A stretch of 64,000 nucleotides of DNA from Nocardia farcinica (GTDB lineage: Bacteria; Actinomycetota; Actinomycetes; Mycobacteriales; Mycobacteriaceae): NCBI RefSeq assembly GCF_001182745.1, contig NZ_LN868938.1, positions 310,001 to 374,000 on the forward strand. Reading direction: 5' to 3'. The notes below the pieces were generated by a model, which ran no database searches, was not told where the DNA came from, and was given only the letters and a program-made list of their open reading frames with translations. Made by a program: the position numbers and the translations under genes. Positions 17,687-26,341 of the stretch are shown piece by piece (position 1 is the stretch's first letter; each line of letters opens with the position of its first letter).

Positions 17687-18495
17687 GTCAGAAGGAGCCG
17701 TACGCGCGTGACCGCGTCTCCTTCGGCGCGGTCGCGTCCGCGGCGCTGCTGGCGCTGATCGTCATCGCCGGTGTCGTCGTGTACATCACCCGCGACGACG
17801 ATGCGGCCGAGGGCGCGCAGGCCGAGCTGGCCGCCACCGTCGGCGAGGGCTTCGCCACCCCCGAGGTGGACATCTTCGGCCGCCGCGTGGACATTCCGAA
17901 CAACCCTGCCGGACAGCCACTCCCGCAGGATCCCACGCTGCAGCGCACCCCCGACGACGCCGACTGGCTCACGGCGCGCCCGGACGGCCTCGACCGCCCG
18001 CACGGTTGGCAGCGGGTCTACGGCGCCTCGGTGCCGTTCTCCACCTCCGACGGGCCCGCCCGGCTGGAGGAGGGGCAGGCCGTCGGTTACGCGCACACGC
18101 CACAGGGTGCGGTGCTCGCGGCCGCGCAGATCACCTACCGGCTCAACGCCCGCCCGGCCGACCGGGAGCTGTACGTGCGCCAGGTGCGGGTGTCCGCCCA
18201 GCAGCTCGCCGCCTACGACCGCGCGCTCGAGGAGGATCGGCTGCCCGAGCAGCAGCCGGAACGGATCACCAGGTACTTCGTCGCGCCGGACGCCTTCCAG
18301 GTCGAGAGCTATGCCGACGACCTGGCCGTGGTCCGGTTCGCCTCGCGCGCCCCGGCCGTCGACGGCAGACAGCTGTGGGTGGCGCTGCGGCTGGTGATGG
18401 TGTGGGAAGCGGGGGACTGGCGGCTCAAGCCCGCCACCGCCGAGGGCAGCCGGACCGAATACATCGAATCGCTTGCGGGGTGGACGACATGGTGA
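17683..18495 (+). CDS. Single-pass membrane protein, VirB8-like paralogue of the lipoprotein
   Basis: 270 residues: short cytoplasmic start, one membrane helix (about 13-38, AVASAALLALIVIAGVVVYI) and an outer domain. Shared blocks with the upstream lipoprotein (GYAHTPQGAVLAA and the terminal WEAGDWRLKPA) define a common domain; GDWRL is the last strand of many NTF2-like folds. The region AEVDIFGRRVDIPNNPAGQPLPQ is specific to this copy. GTG start overlaps the previous stop. Expected role: periplasmic-side scaffold, as VirB8/TcpC in type IV systems (inference from topology and context). Confidence 0.65.
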   Translation: MSQKEPYARDRVSFGAVASAALLALIVIAGVVVYITRDDDAAEGAQAELAATVGEGFATPEVDIFGRRVDIPNNPAGQPLPQDPTLQRTPDDADWLTARPDGLDRPHGWQRVYGASVPFSTSDGPARLEEGQAVGYAHTPQGAVLAAAQITYRLNARPADRELYVRQVRVSAQQLAAYDRALEEDRLPEQQPERITRYFVAPDAFQVESYADDLAVVRFASRAPAVDGRQLWVALRLVMVWEAGDWRLKPATAEGSRTEYIESLAGWTTW

Positions 18496-20000
18496 CCACA
18501 GAGACGGCCGAGCCACGAGGGGTGCACACGATGGTGCGAAAACTCCTGACCATCCTCGCGGTGATCTTCACCGTGATGATCGCGACCCCGACGGTGGCCT
18601 ACGGGCAGACCTACGGATTCGACGAGACCTGCAACGAGATCCACGACACCCTCGACGGTGTCGGCCTGCCCGGCATCTCGCTGGGCGATGCCGCCTCCGC
18701 GGTGTGCAAGGCGGGCAACGCCGCCTCCCATCCCGGCGACGCCGCCGACGCGGTGAAGGACAAGGCGTGGGATTCCACCTTCGGCAAGGTGGTCGACTCG
18801 CTGATGAACGGCCTCGGCGAGGCCATCATCCTGGCGTTGACGTTCTGGATGAAGGTGCCCAACGAGGCGGCCAGCGATTCGGGTTCGTTGTTCACCAAGA
18901 TCAACGACTACACCTATCAGGTGCAGATCCTGCTGCTCATCGCCTCGGTGATCCTCACCGGCGCCCGACTGGCCGAGGCCAGACGCGGAGCCGCCGTGAG
19001 CGAGGCGGCCGAATCGTTCCGCATGTTCGCCCGGGTGGTGTTCAGCTCCTGGATGCTGGGCGCGGTGATCGTGGCGGGCACGCAGGCCTCCGACCGGTTC
19101 GCCGAGTGGATCATCAGCGACGCCACCAACGGCAACGCCAAGGACATGGCCGAGCTGATGGTGAAAACCAGCAAGCTGCAAGCGTTCTCGCCCGGCCTGG
19201 TGCTCATCATCGCGATCGTCGGACTGCTCGGCGCGCTCGCGCAGATCGTGCTGGCCATCGTCCGGCAGGGCCTGCTGATCATCGCCGCGGGTGTGTTGCC
19301 GCTGGCGGCGGCGGCCTCGGGCATGAACGTCGGCAAGCAGTCGTATCAGAAGCTGGTCGGCTGGATCATCGCGTTCATGCTCTGGAAACCGGTGGCCGCG
19401 ATCGTCTACATGATCGCGTTCACCACCGCCGGGCACGTCGACGGGCTCACCTCGGCCACCTCGCTGCCCGAAGGCGAAGAGGCCCAGCGCATGCTGGTCG
19501 CGATCGTGCTGCTGTGCAGCGTGGCGTTCGTGCTGCCCGCCCTGATGCGCCTGGTCACCCCGGCGGTGGCGATCGTCGGCTCCGGCGGCTCCGGCCTCAC
19601 CGCCGCGGGTGGCACCCTGGTGGCCGCGGCCGCCCTCGGTGCGATGGGCACCAAGGCGGTCGGCGTCAAGGGTGCGGCCGCCCCGGGTTCGGCCGGTTAT
19701 GTATCCGGCAGCGGTGCCGGGCCGCGGCCGCCGGGTGGCGCGGGCGGCCGTGGCGGCGCGCCCCGGCCCACCCCGCCGCGCGGTGGCGGTGGTGGCGGCG
19801 CGAGCGGACAACCGCGCGCCTCCGGCACGCAGGGCTCGGCCGGAGTACCGTCCGGAGCTGCCGCCGCCGCGGGCCGGATCGGCGCCGCACGTGCCGCCAC
19901 CAGCGGGATGCGCCGAGCCGACGAATCGATGGGTGACGTGGCAGGGGACCGTTGGGCGAACCGCTCGCCCGACCTCGGGAGGAGCACCATTCCGCGATGA
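18489..20000 (+). CDS. Polytopic membrane protein, VirB6/TrbL-like
   Basis: 503 residues. MVRKLLTILAVIFTVMIATPTVAYGQ is a clear signal peptide; ATG 18531 with GAGGGG upstream would start exactly there, while ATG 18489 or GTG 18492 overlap the previous stop as the rest of the operon does. After a Cys-containing outer segment (ETCNEIHDTL...SAVCKAG) come five or six hydrophobic segments between about residues 110 and 370, then a cytoplasmic Gly/Pro/Ala-rich tail of about 130 residues ([25 protein letters not shown]). This is the plan of VirB6/TrbL channel subunits. The stop overlaps the next ATG. Confidence 0.68.
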   Translation: MVTTETAEPRGVHTMVRKLLTILAVIFTVMIATPTVAYGQTYGFDETCNEIHDTLDGVGLPGISLGDAASAVCKAGNAASHPGDAADAVKDKAWDSTFGKVVDSLMNGLGEAIILALTFWMKVPNEAASDSGSLFTKINDYTYQVQILLLIASVILTGARLAEARRGAAVSEAAESFRMFARVVFSSWMLGAVIVAGTQASDRFAEWIISDATNGNAKDMAELMVKTSKLQAFSPGLVLIIAIVGLLGALAQIVLAIVRQGLLIIAAGVLPLAAAASGMNVGKQSYQKLVGWIIAFMLWKPVAAIVYMIAFTTAGHVDGLTSATSLPEGEEAQRMLVAIVLLCSVAFVLPALMRLVTPAVAIVGSGGSGLTAAGGTLVAAAALGAMGTKAVGVKGAAAPGSAGYVSGSGAGPRPPGGAGGRGGAPRPTPPRGGGGGGASGQPRASGTQGSAGVPSGAAAAAGRIGAARAATSGMRRADESMGDVAGDRWANRSPDLGRSTIPR

Positions 20001-21487
20001 CGATCAGCGACACCTACGAGCGCCGCTCCTACGGGCTGTGGCAGAAGCCGCGCAGCGCGGGCCTGTTCGGCCTGCGCTGGGAAGAGACGGTGATCGGCTT
20101 CGTCGTCGTGATCACCGCGCTGATCTGCGCGATGGTCGGCGGATTCAAACTGGGCCTGATCGTCGGCGGTGTCGGCGTGGCGGTGATGGTTCCACTGGTG
20201 TGGCGGACGGGGGGCCGCTCGGGCTACGAGACGGGATTGATGATGTTCAACTGGATGCGTTCGCGCAGTCGCGGCGAGCACGTGTACCGGGGTGGGCGGT
20301 TCTCCCGCATCCCGGGCGGGGTCACCCGGCTGCCCGGCCTGCTCGCGCCGTCGAAGCTCTACGAGGGCATCGACGCGGGCGGCTACAGCTTCGGCATGAT
20401 CCACCTGCCGCAGTTCGCGCAGTACACCGTGGTCCTGCGGGCGTGGCCGCAGGGCCACGAGGCCGTCGACCAGCCGGTGATCGACCGCTGGGTCTCGGCC
20501 TGGGGCACCTTCCTCGCCTCGGTCGGGCAGACCAGCGACATCGTCGCGGTGGTGCCGGTCATCGACACCGTGCCCGAGACCGGCAACCGGCTGCTCACCG
20601 AGGTCTCCACGATCACCCGTCCCGAGGCACCGGATCTGGCCCAGCAGGTGATGTACGAGCTGGCCACCGAACTGCCGCAGGAGCGGGTGCAGCTGCTGCC
20701 GCGGGTGGCGATCACCTTCAAGGCCACCACCGCCGAACGCCGCAAGAACCCGGCCGAGGAAGCGGTCGAGATCGGCAGGCGGTTGCCCGGCATCTGCGCC
20801 GCGCTGGCCGAAGCCGGGGTGCGGGCGCAGCCGATGTCGGCCGACGAGGTGATCGCCTTCATCCGGCGCAGCTACGATCCGGCCTCGCAGGCCGACCTCG
20901 AGGTGGCCGCCTCCGAACCCGAAGGGCACGGGCTGGATTGGGCCGACGCGGGCCCGGTCTCGCACGACGAGAAGTGGGATCACTTCATCCACGACGGCGG
21001 CCGCTCGGTGACCTGGGAGATGGACGCCGCGCCCGAGGGGGCGGTCGACGAACGGGTGCTGCAACGCCTGCTCGCGCCCAATCCGGAGGTGCCGCGCAAG
21101 CGGATCGCGATCGTCTACCGGCCGCATTCGGCCGCCGACGCCGCCGAGATCGTCGACGAGGACTTCAAGAACGCGCTGGTGGCCCAGCAGAGCGAGCGCG
21201 GCGTGGTCTCGGCCGCCGCGACGCTGCGGGTCGGCGCCACCCAGCAGGCGCGCGAGGAACAGGCCAGGGGCCACGGTGTCACCCGCTTCGGCGCGCTGGT
21301 GACCATCACCGAGCCGCTGCGCGGCGACCTGCCCCGCATCGAGGCCATCACCCGCGACCTGTCCACGCAGGCGCGGTTGAAGATCCGGCGGTGCTATCGC
21401 TACCAGGCGGCGGCCTTCGCGGCCTCGCTCGGCTGCGGTGTCATCCTGCCGGAGCACGCGACCATTCCGAAGGCATTGGCGGGGTGA
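19997..21487 (+). CDS. SCO6880-family type IV-like secretion protein
   Basis: 496 residues. After YGLWQKPRSAGLFGLRWEETVIG come two adjacent membrane helices (about 30-72) and then a large soluble domain. It resembles the actinobacterial SCO6880 family, consistently found next to VirB4- and TraG-like ATPases. The short N-terminal helical hairpin followed by a soluble domain looks like a VirB3-like part joined to the ATPase-proximal domain of VirB4, with the motor itself in the next gene; this reading is an inference. No nucleotide loop is seen here. ATGA overlap with the upstream gene. Confidence 0.72.
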   Translation: MTISDTYERRSYGLWQKPRSAGLFGLRWEETVIGFVVVITALICAMVGGFKLGLIVGGVGVAVMVPLVWRTGGRSGYETGLMMFNWMRSRSRGEHVYRGGRFSRIPGGVTRLPGLLAPSKLYEGIDAGGYSFGMIHLPQFAQYTVVLRAWPQGHEAVDQPVIDRWVSAWGTFLASVGQTSDIVAVVPVIDTVPETGNRLLTEVSTITRPEAPDLAQQVMYELATELPQERVQLLPRVAITFKATTAERRKNPAEEAVEIGRRLPGICAALAEAGVRAQPMSADEVIAFIRRSYDPASQADLEVAASEPEGHGLDWADAGPVSHDEKWDHFIHDGGRSVTWEMDAAPEGAVDERVLQRLLAPNPEVPRKRIAIVYRPHSAADAAEIVDEDFKNALVAQQSERGVVSAAATLRVGATQQAREEQARGHGVTRFGALVTITEPLRGDLPRIEAITRDLSTQARLKIRRCYRYQAAAFAASLGCGVILPEHATIPKALAG

Positions 21488-21494
21488 GCTGGTC

Positions 21495-23648
21495 ATGGCA
21501 CGCGAACACGAACCACCGGTGCGCGAGCGGGGCAGGCGCGCGGACCCGGACGAGCGCGCACAGTGGGCGCGGCCCTACGACGAGGACGAGATGGGACCGC
21601 CGCGCCGCCGCGACGACGGTTCCCGCCCCCGCAGGCCCGCCGGTGACGCCGCACGGGTGAGCGATCGCGCGCGGGAGGCGCCGCGCCGTCCCCGCCCCGA
21701 CCATGCGCCGGGCGAGCGGCCGGCGCCCGAGCGCGGCCGGGCCACCGGCGAGCGCCGCACCGAGGCGCCGCGGACCAGGAGCGCGGGCCGTCCCGCCGCC
21801 GAGCGCACCGGCCGCACCCCGCGCCCCGACGGCGCGCGCGGCGGGCGACCGGCCCGACCCAAGGCCGACCACACCGCCGACCGGGCGATGGGTGCCCCGC
21901 GCACCGACAAGGCCGCCCGCCGCGCGAAGGCCCGCGCCGACAAGCGCAAACAGTCCGGCCCGCCGCTGCTCGACGACGCGACCAGGGCGAGGCTGGAGGC
22001 CGTCAGCCGGGAGGGCGCCGGCCTGCGGGCGGCGTGGGCGAGTTTCCGCATCCGCACCGACGACATCCGCCGCCGCAACTACGCCGCACGCGCCGAGCAG
22101 ACCATCGAGGACGGCTTCGACCGCAGCACCGCCCAGCTCACCGACCGCGGCTACGCGGGCCCCGGCGGTGGCCGGATGAACGTGGTCGGCCGCCCCGTCG
22201 AATACCGCGCCACCACAGCCCAGGTCGCCGGACTGTGGCCGTGGTCGGTCGGGGCGGGCGCGCCGCTGATCGGCACGCCGCTGGGCTCGCACCTGCACAC
22301 CGGCGCGCCGGTCTGCTTCGACCCGATGAACTGGTTCCTGCGCGGCAGCTTCATCACCGCGCCGAGCCTGTTCGTGCTCGGCCTCAACGGTTTCGGCAAG
22401 TCCTCGCTGGTGCGCCGGATCGTGCTCGGCGGCATCGCGCAGGGCATCACCCCGCTCGTGCTGGCCGACGTCAAGCCCGACTACCGCAAGCTCGTCGAGC
22501 TGGTGGGCGGCCAGGTGATCGACCTCGGTTACGGTCACGGCAAACTCAATCCGCTGGCGGCGGGCGTGCTGGGCGCGGTGGTGCCGCGGCTGGAGGAGTT
22601 CCCGGCGTTGCAACTCCAGGTGCTGCAGGACATCCGGGCCCGCCAGGTCACCCTCATCGCGGGTCTGGTCGAGCTGGTGCGCGGCGCCCGCGTGCGCGAC
22701 TACGAGGAGACGCTGATCTCCACCGCGCTGCGCATTCTGTACCAGCCGGGCAGCGGCTACACCCCGGACAAGCCGCCGATCATGGAGAACCTGCTCGAGG
22801 TGATCGTCGCGGGCGGCGAGGAACTCATGCTCGACGCCGGCGCCGACGACCCGGCGGAGTACCAGGTCGCCATCAAGGGGCTGCGCCGCTCGCTCCGCGC
22901 GCTGACCCAGGGCCCGTTCGGCGCGGTCTTCAACGGCCAGACCTCGGTGCCGATCGACACCGACTCGGTCGCGGTCTGCATCGACGTCTCGCACATCCCG
23001 ACCGGCGACAAGAAACTCAAGGCCGCGGTCATGCTGGCCTGCTGGGCCGACGGTTTCGCCTCGGTGGAGGCGGCGCACGTGCTCGCCGACGCCGGACTCG
23101 GCCCGCAGCGCTATTTCCAGGTCGTGATGGACGAACTGTGGCAGGTGCTCGGCCTCGGCGACTTCATGGTCGACCGGGTCGACGAGCTGACCCGCCTGCA
23201 ACGCAGCATCGCCACCGCGTTGATCATGATCAGCCACACCATCAAGGATCTGCAGGCGCTCGGCACGGAGGCCGCCATCGCCAAGGCGCTGGGCTTCCTG
23301 GAACGCGCGCGCGCGAAGATCTTCGGCGCGCTGCCCGCCGAGGAGGTCAAGCGTCTCGACAGCACGGTGCCGTTCACCGCCGCCGAGGAGGAGATGGTGA
23401 CCAGCTGGTCGGCGCCGCAGGCCCTCACCGGTGAGGCGCTCAAGCCGGGCCAGGTGCGGCCCTCGCCGCCGGGTACCGGCAAGTTCCTGTTGAAGATCGG
23501 CGAGGATCGCCGCCCGGGCATACCGTTTCAGATGGAATTCACCCAGTCGGAGAAAGAGAGCGGAATTCACGAGACCAACCAGCGTTTCAGTGAATTCACC
23601 GAATCCACCACGCGCGGTGGCGAGTCCCCGAACGGAAGCGCGGCGTGA
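21495..23648 (+). CDS. VirB4/TraC-like secretion ATPase
   Basis: 717 residues. The first 150 are Arg/Pro/Ala-rich and disordered. The ATPase core follows: Walker A VLGLNGFGKSSLVRR (about 295-308), TPLVLADVKPDYRKLVELVGG, Walker B RYFQVVMDELWQVLG (about 540-552) and the late LIMISHTIKDLQALG arginine-finger region. This is the VirB4/TrbE/TraC energiser type that powers assembly of type IV systems at the inner face of the membrane. Start ATG 21495 lies seven bases after the previous stop with GGTG upstream. Encoded between the SCO6880-family protein and a DNA-binding protein. Confidence 0.82.
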   Translation: MAREHEPPVRERGRRADPDERAQWARPYDEDEMGPPRRRDDGSRPRRPAGDAARVSDRAREAPRRPRPDHAPGERPAPERGRATGERRTEAPRTRSAGRPAAERTGRTPRPDGARGGRPARPKADHTADRAMGAPRTDKAARRAKARADKRKQSGPPLLDDATRARLEAVSREGAGLRAAWASFRIRTDDIRRRNYAARAEQTIEDGFDRSTAQLTDRGYAGPGGGRMNVVGRPVEYRATTAQVAGLWPWSVGAGAPLIGTPLGSHLHTGAPVCFDPMNWFLRGSFITAPSLFVLGLNGFGKSSLVRRIVLGGIAQGITPLVLADVKPDYRKLVELVGGQVIDLGYGHGKLNPLAAGVLGAVVPRLEEFPALQLQVLQDIRARQVTLIAGLVELVRGARVRDYEETLISTALRILYQPGSGYTPDKPPIMENLLEVIVAGGEELMLDAGADDPAEYQVAIKGLRRSLRALTQGPFGAVFNGQTSVPIDTDSVAVCIDVSHIPTGDKKLKAAVMLACWADGFASVEAAHVLADAGLGPQRYFQVVMDELWQVLGLGDFMVDRVDELTRLQRSIATALIMISHTIKDLQALGTEAAIAKALGFLERARAKIFGALPAEEVKRLDSTVPFTAAEEEMVTSWSAPQALTGEALKPGQVRPSPPGTGKFLLKIGEDRRPGIPFQMEFTQSEKESGIHETNQRFSEFTESTTRGGESPNGSAA

Positions 23649-23670
23649 GATTCGGCGGGAGGAGTGCCGC

Positions 23671-23979
23671 ATGATGCCGCATCGTTCGTATCGCAAGGTC
23701 TCGCCCGAGGTGCGCAAGGCGGCGGTCGAGCAGGTCGTCGCCCTGACCGGCACGCTGCGCAGCGAGACCGAGGCCTGCAAGGTGGTGGCCGAGCAGATCG
23801 GCGTGCACGCCAACTCGGTGCGCAATTGGGTGCGTGCCGCCGAGGGACCGAGTCTCGAGCGGATGGACGTCATCGCGTTGCGGCGGAAAGTGGCCCTGCT
23901 GCAACAGCAGCTGGCGGCGGCCGCGGAGATGAACCGCACCCTGGCCGACACCCTCAACGAAGCCCGTCGGCGCACGTGA
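23671..23979 (+). CDS. Small HTH protein related to IS3-type transposase OrfA
   Basis: 102 residues. RSYRKVSPEVRKAAVEQVVALTG ... EACKVVAEQIGVHANSVRNWVR is the helix-turn-helix of IS3/IS911 OrfA proteins, followed by a leucine-rich coiled coil (VIALRRKVALLQQQLAAAAEMNRTLADTL) that in transposons pairs OrfA/OrfAB. No OrfB, inverted repeats or target duplication are present, and it has a strong GGGAGGAG ribosome site inside the operon, so it looks domesticated. It may bind DNA for regulation or for a substrate-recognition role; neither is shown. Confidence 0.7.
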   Translation: MMPHRSYRKVSPEVRKAAVEQVVALTGTLRSETEACKVVAEQIGVHANSVRNWVRAAEGPSLERMDVIALRRKVALLQQQLAAAAEMNRTLADTLNEARRRT

Positions 23980-24028
23980 CCGGAGTCCTCGCGTCGGTGT
24001 CCGACGCCTGCCGCCGGAAGTGGTCGCG

Positions 24029-25687
24029 GTGAGCGCCCGCGGCGTGCTGTGGTTCGCGCTCGGGACCGTCGTCGGTCTCATCGCGTTGGTCCTGGTGGTG
24101 GTGTTGCCCTCGGTCGAGGACCCGTGCGAGGGTTCCTCGCTGCTGGGCGGTGGGCCGAGCGCGCTGCCGCCGCTGGGCGGCTACCCGGCGGGCGACCCGC
24201 GCGCCGCCGATCCGTCGCCCGCGCAGGCGAACCCGACCCTGACCGCCACGCCGTCACTGGCCGCAGGCGCGGGCCCGATCCGGCGCACGCTGCCGATGGC
24301 GGTCGGCACCTTCACCGTCTCCGACGTCTTCGGCTCCCGCGGCGGCGGGCACAAGGGCGTGGACATGGCCGCCGCCGACGGCACCCCGATCTTCTCGGTG
24401 TCCGACGGCCGGGTGGTCGCCGCCGGGCCCGCCTCCGGTTTCGGCAACTGGATCGTGGTGGACTCGGTCGATGTCAACGGCCGCTCGTATTCGGCGGTGT
24501 ACGGGCACATGTGGGATCACGGTGTGCTGGTGCGGGCCGGTGACACGGTGCGCGCGGGACAGCAGATCGGAGCCGTCGGCTCGGCCGGGGAATCCAGCGG
24601 TCCGCATCTGCATTTCGAGATCGTGCCGGGCGGCCGCTTCACCGGCGGGCGCCAGATCGACCCGATGCCCTGGCTCGACGGCGCGCCGACACCGGATCTG
24701 GGCGGCGCGCAGTGGTACTCGGCCGACCCGCGGTGCAGCCTCGGCTTCGGCAGCCCGGGCGGCGCGCTCGCGCCCGGCAAGGTGCCGCCGGAACTCGAGG
24801 TCTGGTACCGCCGCGCCGGATCGCTGTGCCCGGAGATCACCCCGTCGCTGCTGGCGGCGCAGGGCAGGCAGGAATCCGGCTTCCGGCGCGACGCCACCTC
24901 GCCCGCGGGCGCGCAGGGCCTGGCGCAGTTCCTGCCCGGCACCGCCGCCTCCGCGAGCCCGATCGACGGCAGGCCCTACGTTCTCGACGCCGACGGCAAC
25001 GGTGCGGCCAGCGTGTGGGACGACGGCGACGCCATCATGGGCCAGGGCCGGTACATGTGCTCCCTCGCCGCCAAGATCAGGCAGTGGCAGGCCGAGGGCC
25101 GGGTGCAGGGCGATGTCACCGCGCTCGCGCTCGCGGCCTACAACGCCGGTGAAGGGGCGGTGCTGGCCAGCGGCGGTATGCCGAACCAGTATGCGGCGCA
25201 CTACTCCGAGACCCGGCCGTACGTGGCGAACATCCTCGCGATGGAACCGCAGTACCGCGCACCGGGCTCGCTGGGCCGGTTCACCCCGGAGGAGGGCGAG
25301 CGCGGCCCGCAGATCCTCGAGGCCGCCCACGAGTGGCTCGGCACGCCGTACGTGTGGGGCGGCGGTGGTCCGCAGGGGCCGAGCAACGGCGGGATGGACG
25401 GGCCTGGCCTGACCGCCGCGGCGGTGTTCGCGGCGTCCGGCGGCGAGGTGATGTTGCCGCGCACGGCCGAACAGCAGTGGGAGTTCGGCGAGGAGGTGTC
25501 GATGGGCAAGGCACAGCCCGGTGATCTGGTGTTCAGCGACTTCGGGCCGCGCGGGCCCGCGCGGGTCGGGGTGTACGCGGGGGAGGGGCGGATGATCCAG
25601 TCCGCGCCTGCCGGACAGGACAGCCGCGCCGGTGGGGTGAGCGAGCTCCCGGTGCCCGGCGACGCGCGGGTGCGGAGGGTGCTGTGA
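24029..25687 (+). CDS. Membrane-anchored peptidoglycan hydrolase: M23 + transglycosylase + inactive NlpC/P60
   Basis: 552 residues. One N-terminal membrane helix is followed by three domains. First, an M23 peptidase with intact metal ligands HKGVD (His about 108) and HLHFE. Second, a lytic transglycosylase with catalytic Glu in GRQESGFRRDATSPAGAQGLAQFLPGTA (about 282) and AYNAGEGAV. Third, a C-terminal NlpC/P60 domain (LGTPYVWGGGGPQGPSNGG) where the usual DCSGL reads DGPGL and the usual HVGIY reads RVGVY, so both catalytic Cys and His are gone. VirB1-type enzymes open the wall for type IV machines, which fits the operon. GTG 24029 has GGAAG eight bases upstream. Confidence 0.8.
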   Translation: MSARGVLWFALGTVVGLIALVLVVVLPSVEDPCEGSSLLGGGPSALPPLGGYPAGDPRAADPSPAQANPTLTATPSLAAGAGPIRRTLPMAVGTFTVSDVFGSRGGGHKGVDMAAADGTPIFSVSDGRVVAAGPASGFGNWIVVDSVDVNGRSYSAVYGHMWDHGVLVRAGDTVRAGQQIGAVGSAGESSGPHLHFEIVPGGRFTGGRQIDPMPWLDGAPTPDLGGAQWYSADPRCSLGFGSPGGALAPGKVPPELEVWYRRAGSLCPEITPSLLAAQGRQESGFRRDATSPAGAQGLAQFLPGTAASASPIDGRPYVLDADGNGAASVWDDGDAIMGQGRYMCSLAAKIRQWQAEGRVQGDVTALALAAYNAGEGAVLASGGMPNQYAAHYSETRPYVANILAMEPQYRAPGSLGRFTPEEGERGPQILEAAHEWLGTPYVWGGGGPQGPSNGGMDGPGLTAAAVFAASGGEVMLPRTAEQQWEFGEEVSMGKAQPGDLVFSDFGPRGPARVGVYAGEGRMIQSAPAGQDSRAGGVSELPVPGDARVRRVL

Positions 25688-26301
25688 GCGGACACGGCAG
25701 CGCAGTGGCGGCGTCCGGGCGGCCGCGGGGCCCGTCACGGCAGTTAGCCTGGAAGCACAGGACACGCGCGAAACTGGTGGTGGTGCTGGTGCTCAGCGTG
25801 GCGGTGACGCTCGCGGCGTGCGGGCGCGGCGACGAGGACGCCGATTCCGGCGTCCCGCAGCGTGTCACGTCCACCACCCGGCTGCTCGAACAGGCGCCCG
25901 CGCCCGACCCGGTCACCCCGGAGGGCGTCGCGGTGGTCGCGTTGCGCGAGATCTACACCTGGACACCCGCCTCGGAAGCGCCCGGCGAGTCGTTGCTGCG
26001 GGCGCGTAAGTGGCTGGGCCCCAGCCTGATCCGCACGCTCGACAGCTCGCCCACGGAGACGGCAAAACCCTCACTGCAATGGGCGGACTGGGCGCGGGCG
26101 GGCGCACGGGTCGATGCGTTCACCTTCGCCTCCGGCGAGCGGGCGCCCGGCGCTACGGGCGGCGACGTCCAGCAGTTCAAGATCGGTATCGAGCAGACGG
26201 TGGCCTATCCCGACGGCCGCACCGAGGCGTTGCCGCCCGCCACCGTCATCGCCACGGTGGTGCGCACCGCCGAGGGCTGGCGGCTCGACGCGTTCGGCTG
26301 A
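25684..26301 (+). CDS. Lipoprotein of the type IV-like operon
   Basis: 205 residues. A 30-residue basic N-region leads to VVVLVLSVAVTLAAC, a strong lipobox. The mature part (PEGVAVVALREIYTWTPASEAPGESLLRARKWLGPSLIRTL ... DVQQFKIGIEQTVAYPDGRTE ... VIATVVRTAEGWRLDAFG) has the helix-then-sheet pattern and terminal GWRL of NTF2-like domains, similar in plan to the two VirB8-like proteins upstream. GTG overlaps the hydrolase stop (GTGA). Probably a cell-surface assembly factor of the complex. Confidence 0.62.
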   Translation: MSGHGSAVAASGRPRGPSRQLAWKHRTRAKLVVVLVLSVAVTLAACGRGDEDADSGVPQRVTSTTRLLEQAPAPDPVTPEGVAVVALREIYTWTPASEAPGESLLRARKWLGPSLIRTLDSSPTETAKPSLQWADWARAGARVDAFTFASGERAPGATGGDVQQFKIGIEQTVAYPDGRTEALPPATVIATVVRTAEGWRLDAFG

Positions 26302-26341
26302 GCACAGACATTCCCCCGCAGGGCGATTCGAGGAGGCAGAC

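Noticed and set aside
19697..23975. Very long minus-strand open frames opposite the SCO6880-family and VirB4-like genes (599 and 844 codons)
   Set aside because: They have shadow-like composition (His/Arg/Gly/Val-rich, no motifs) and exactly mirror well-supported plus-strand genes.
23671..23979. Insertion sequence
   Set aside because: Only the OrfA-like part is present; no OrfB, terminal inverted repeats or target duplications.
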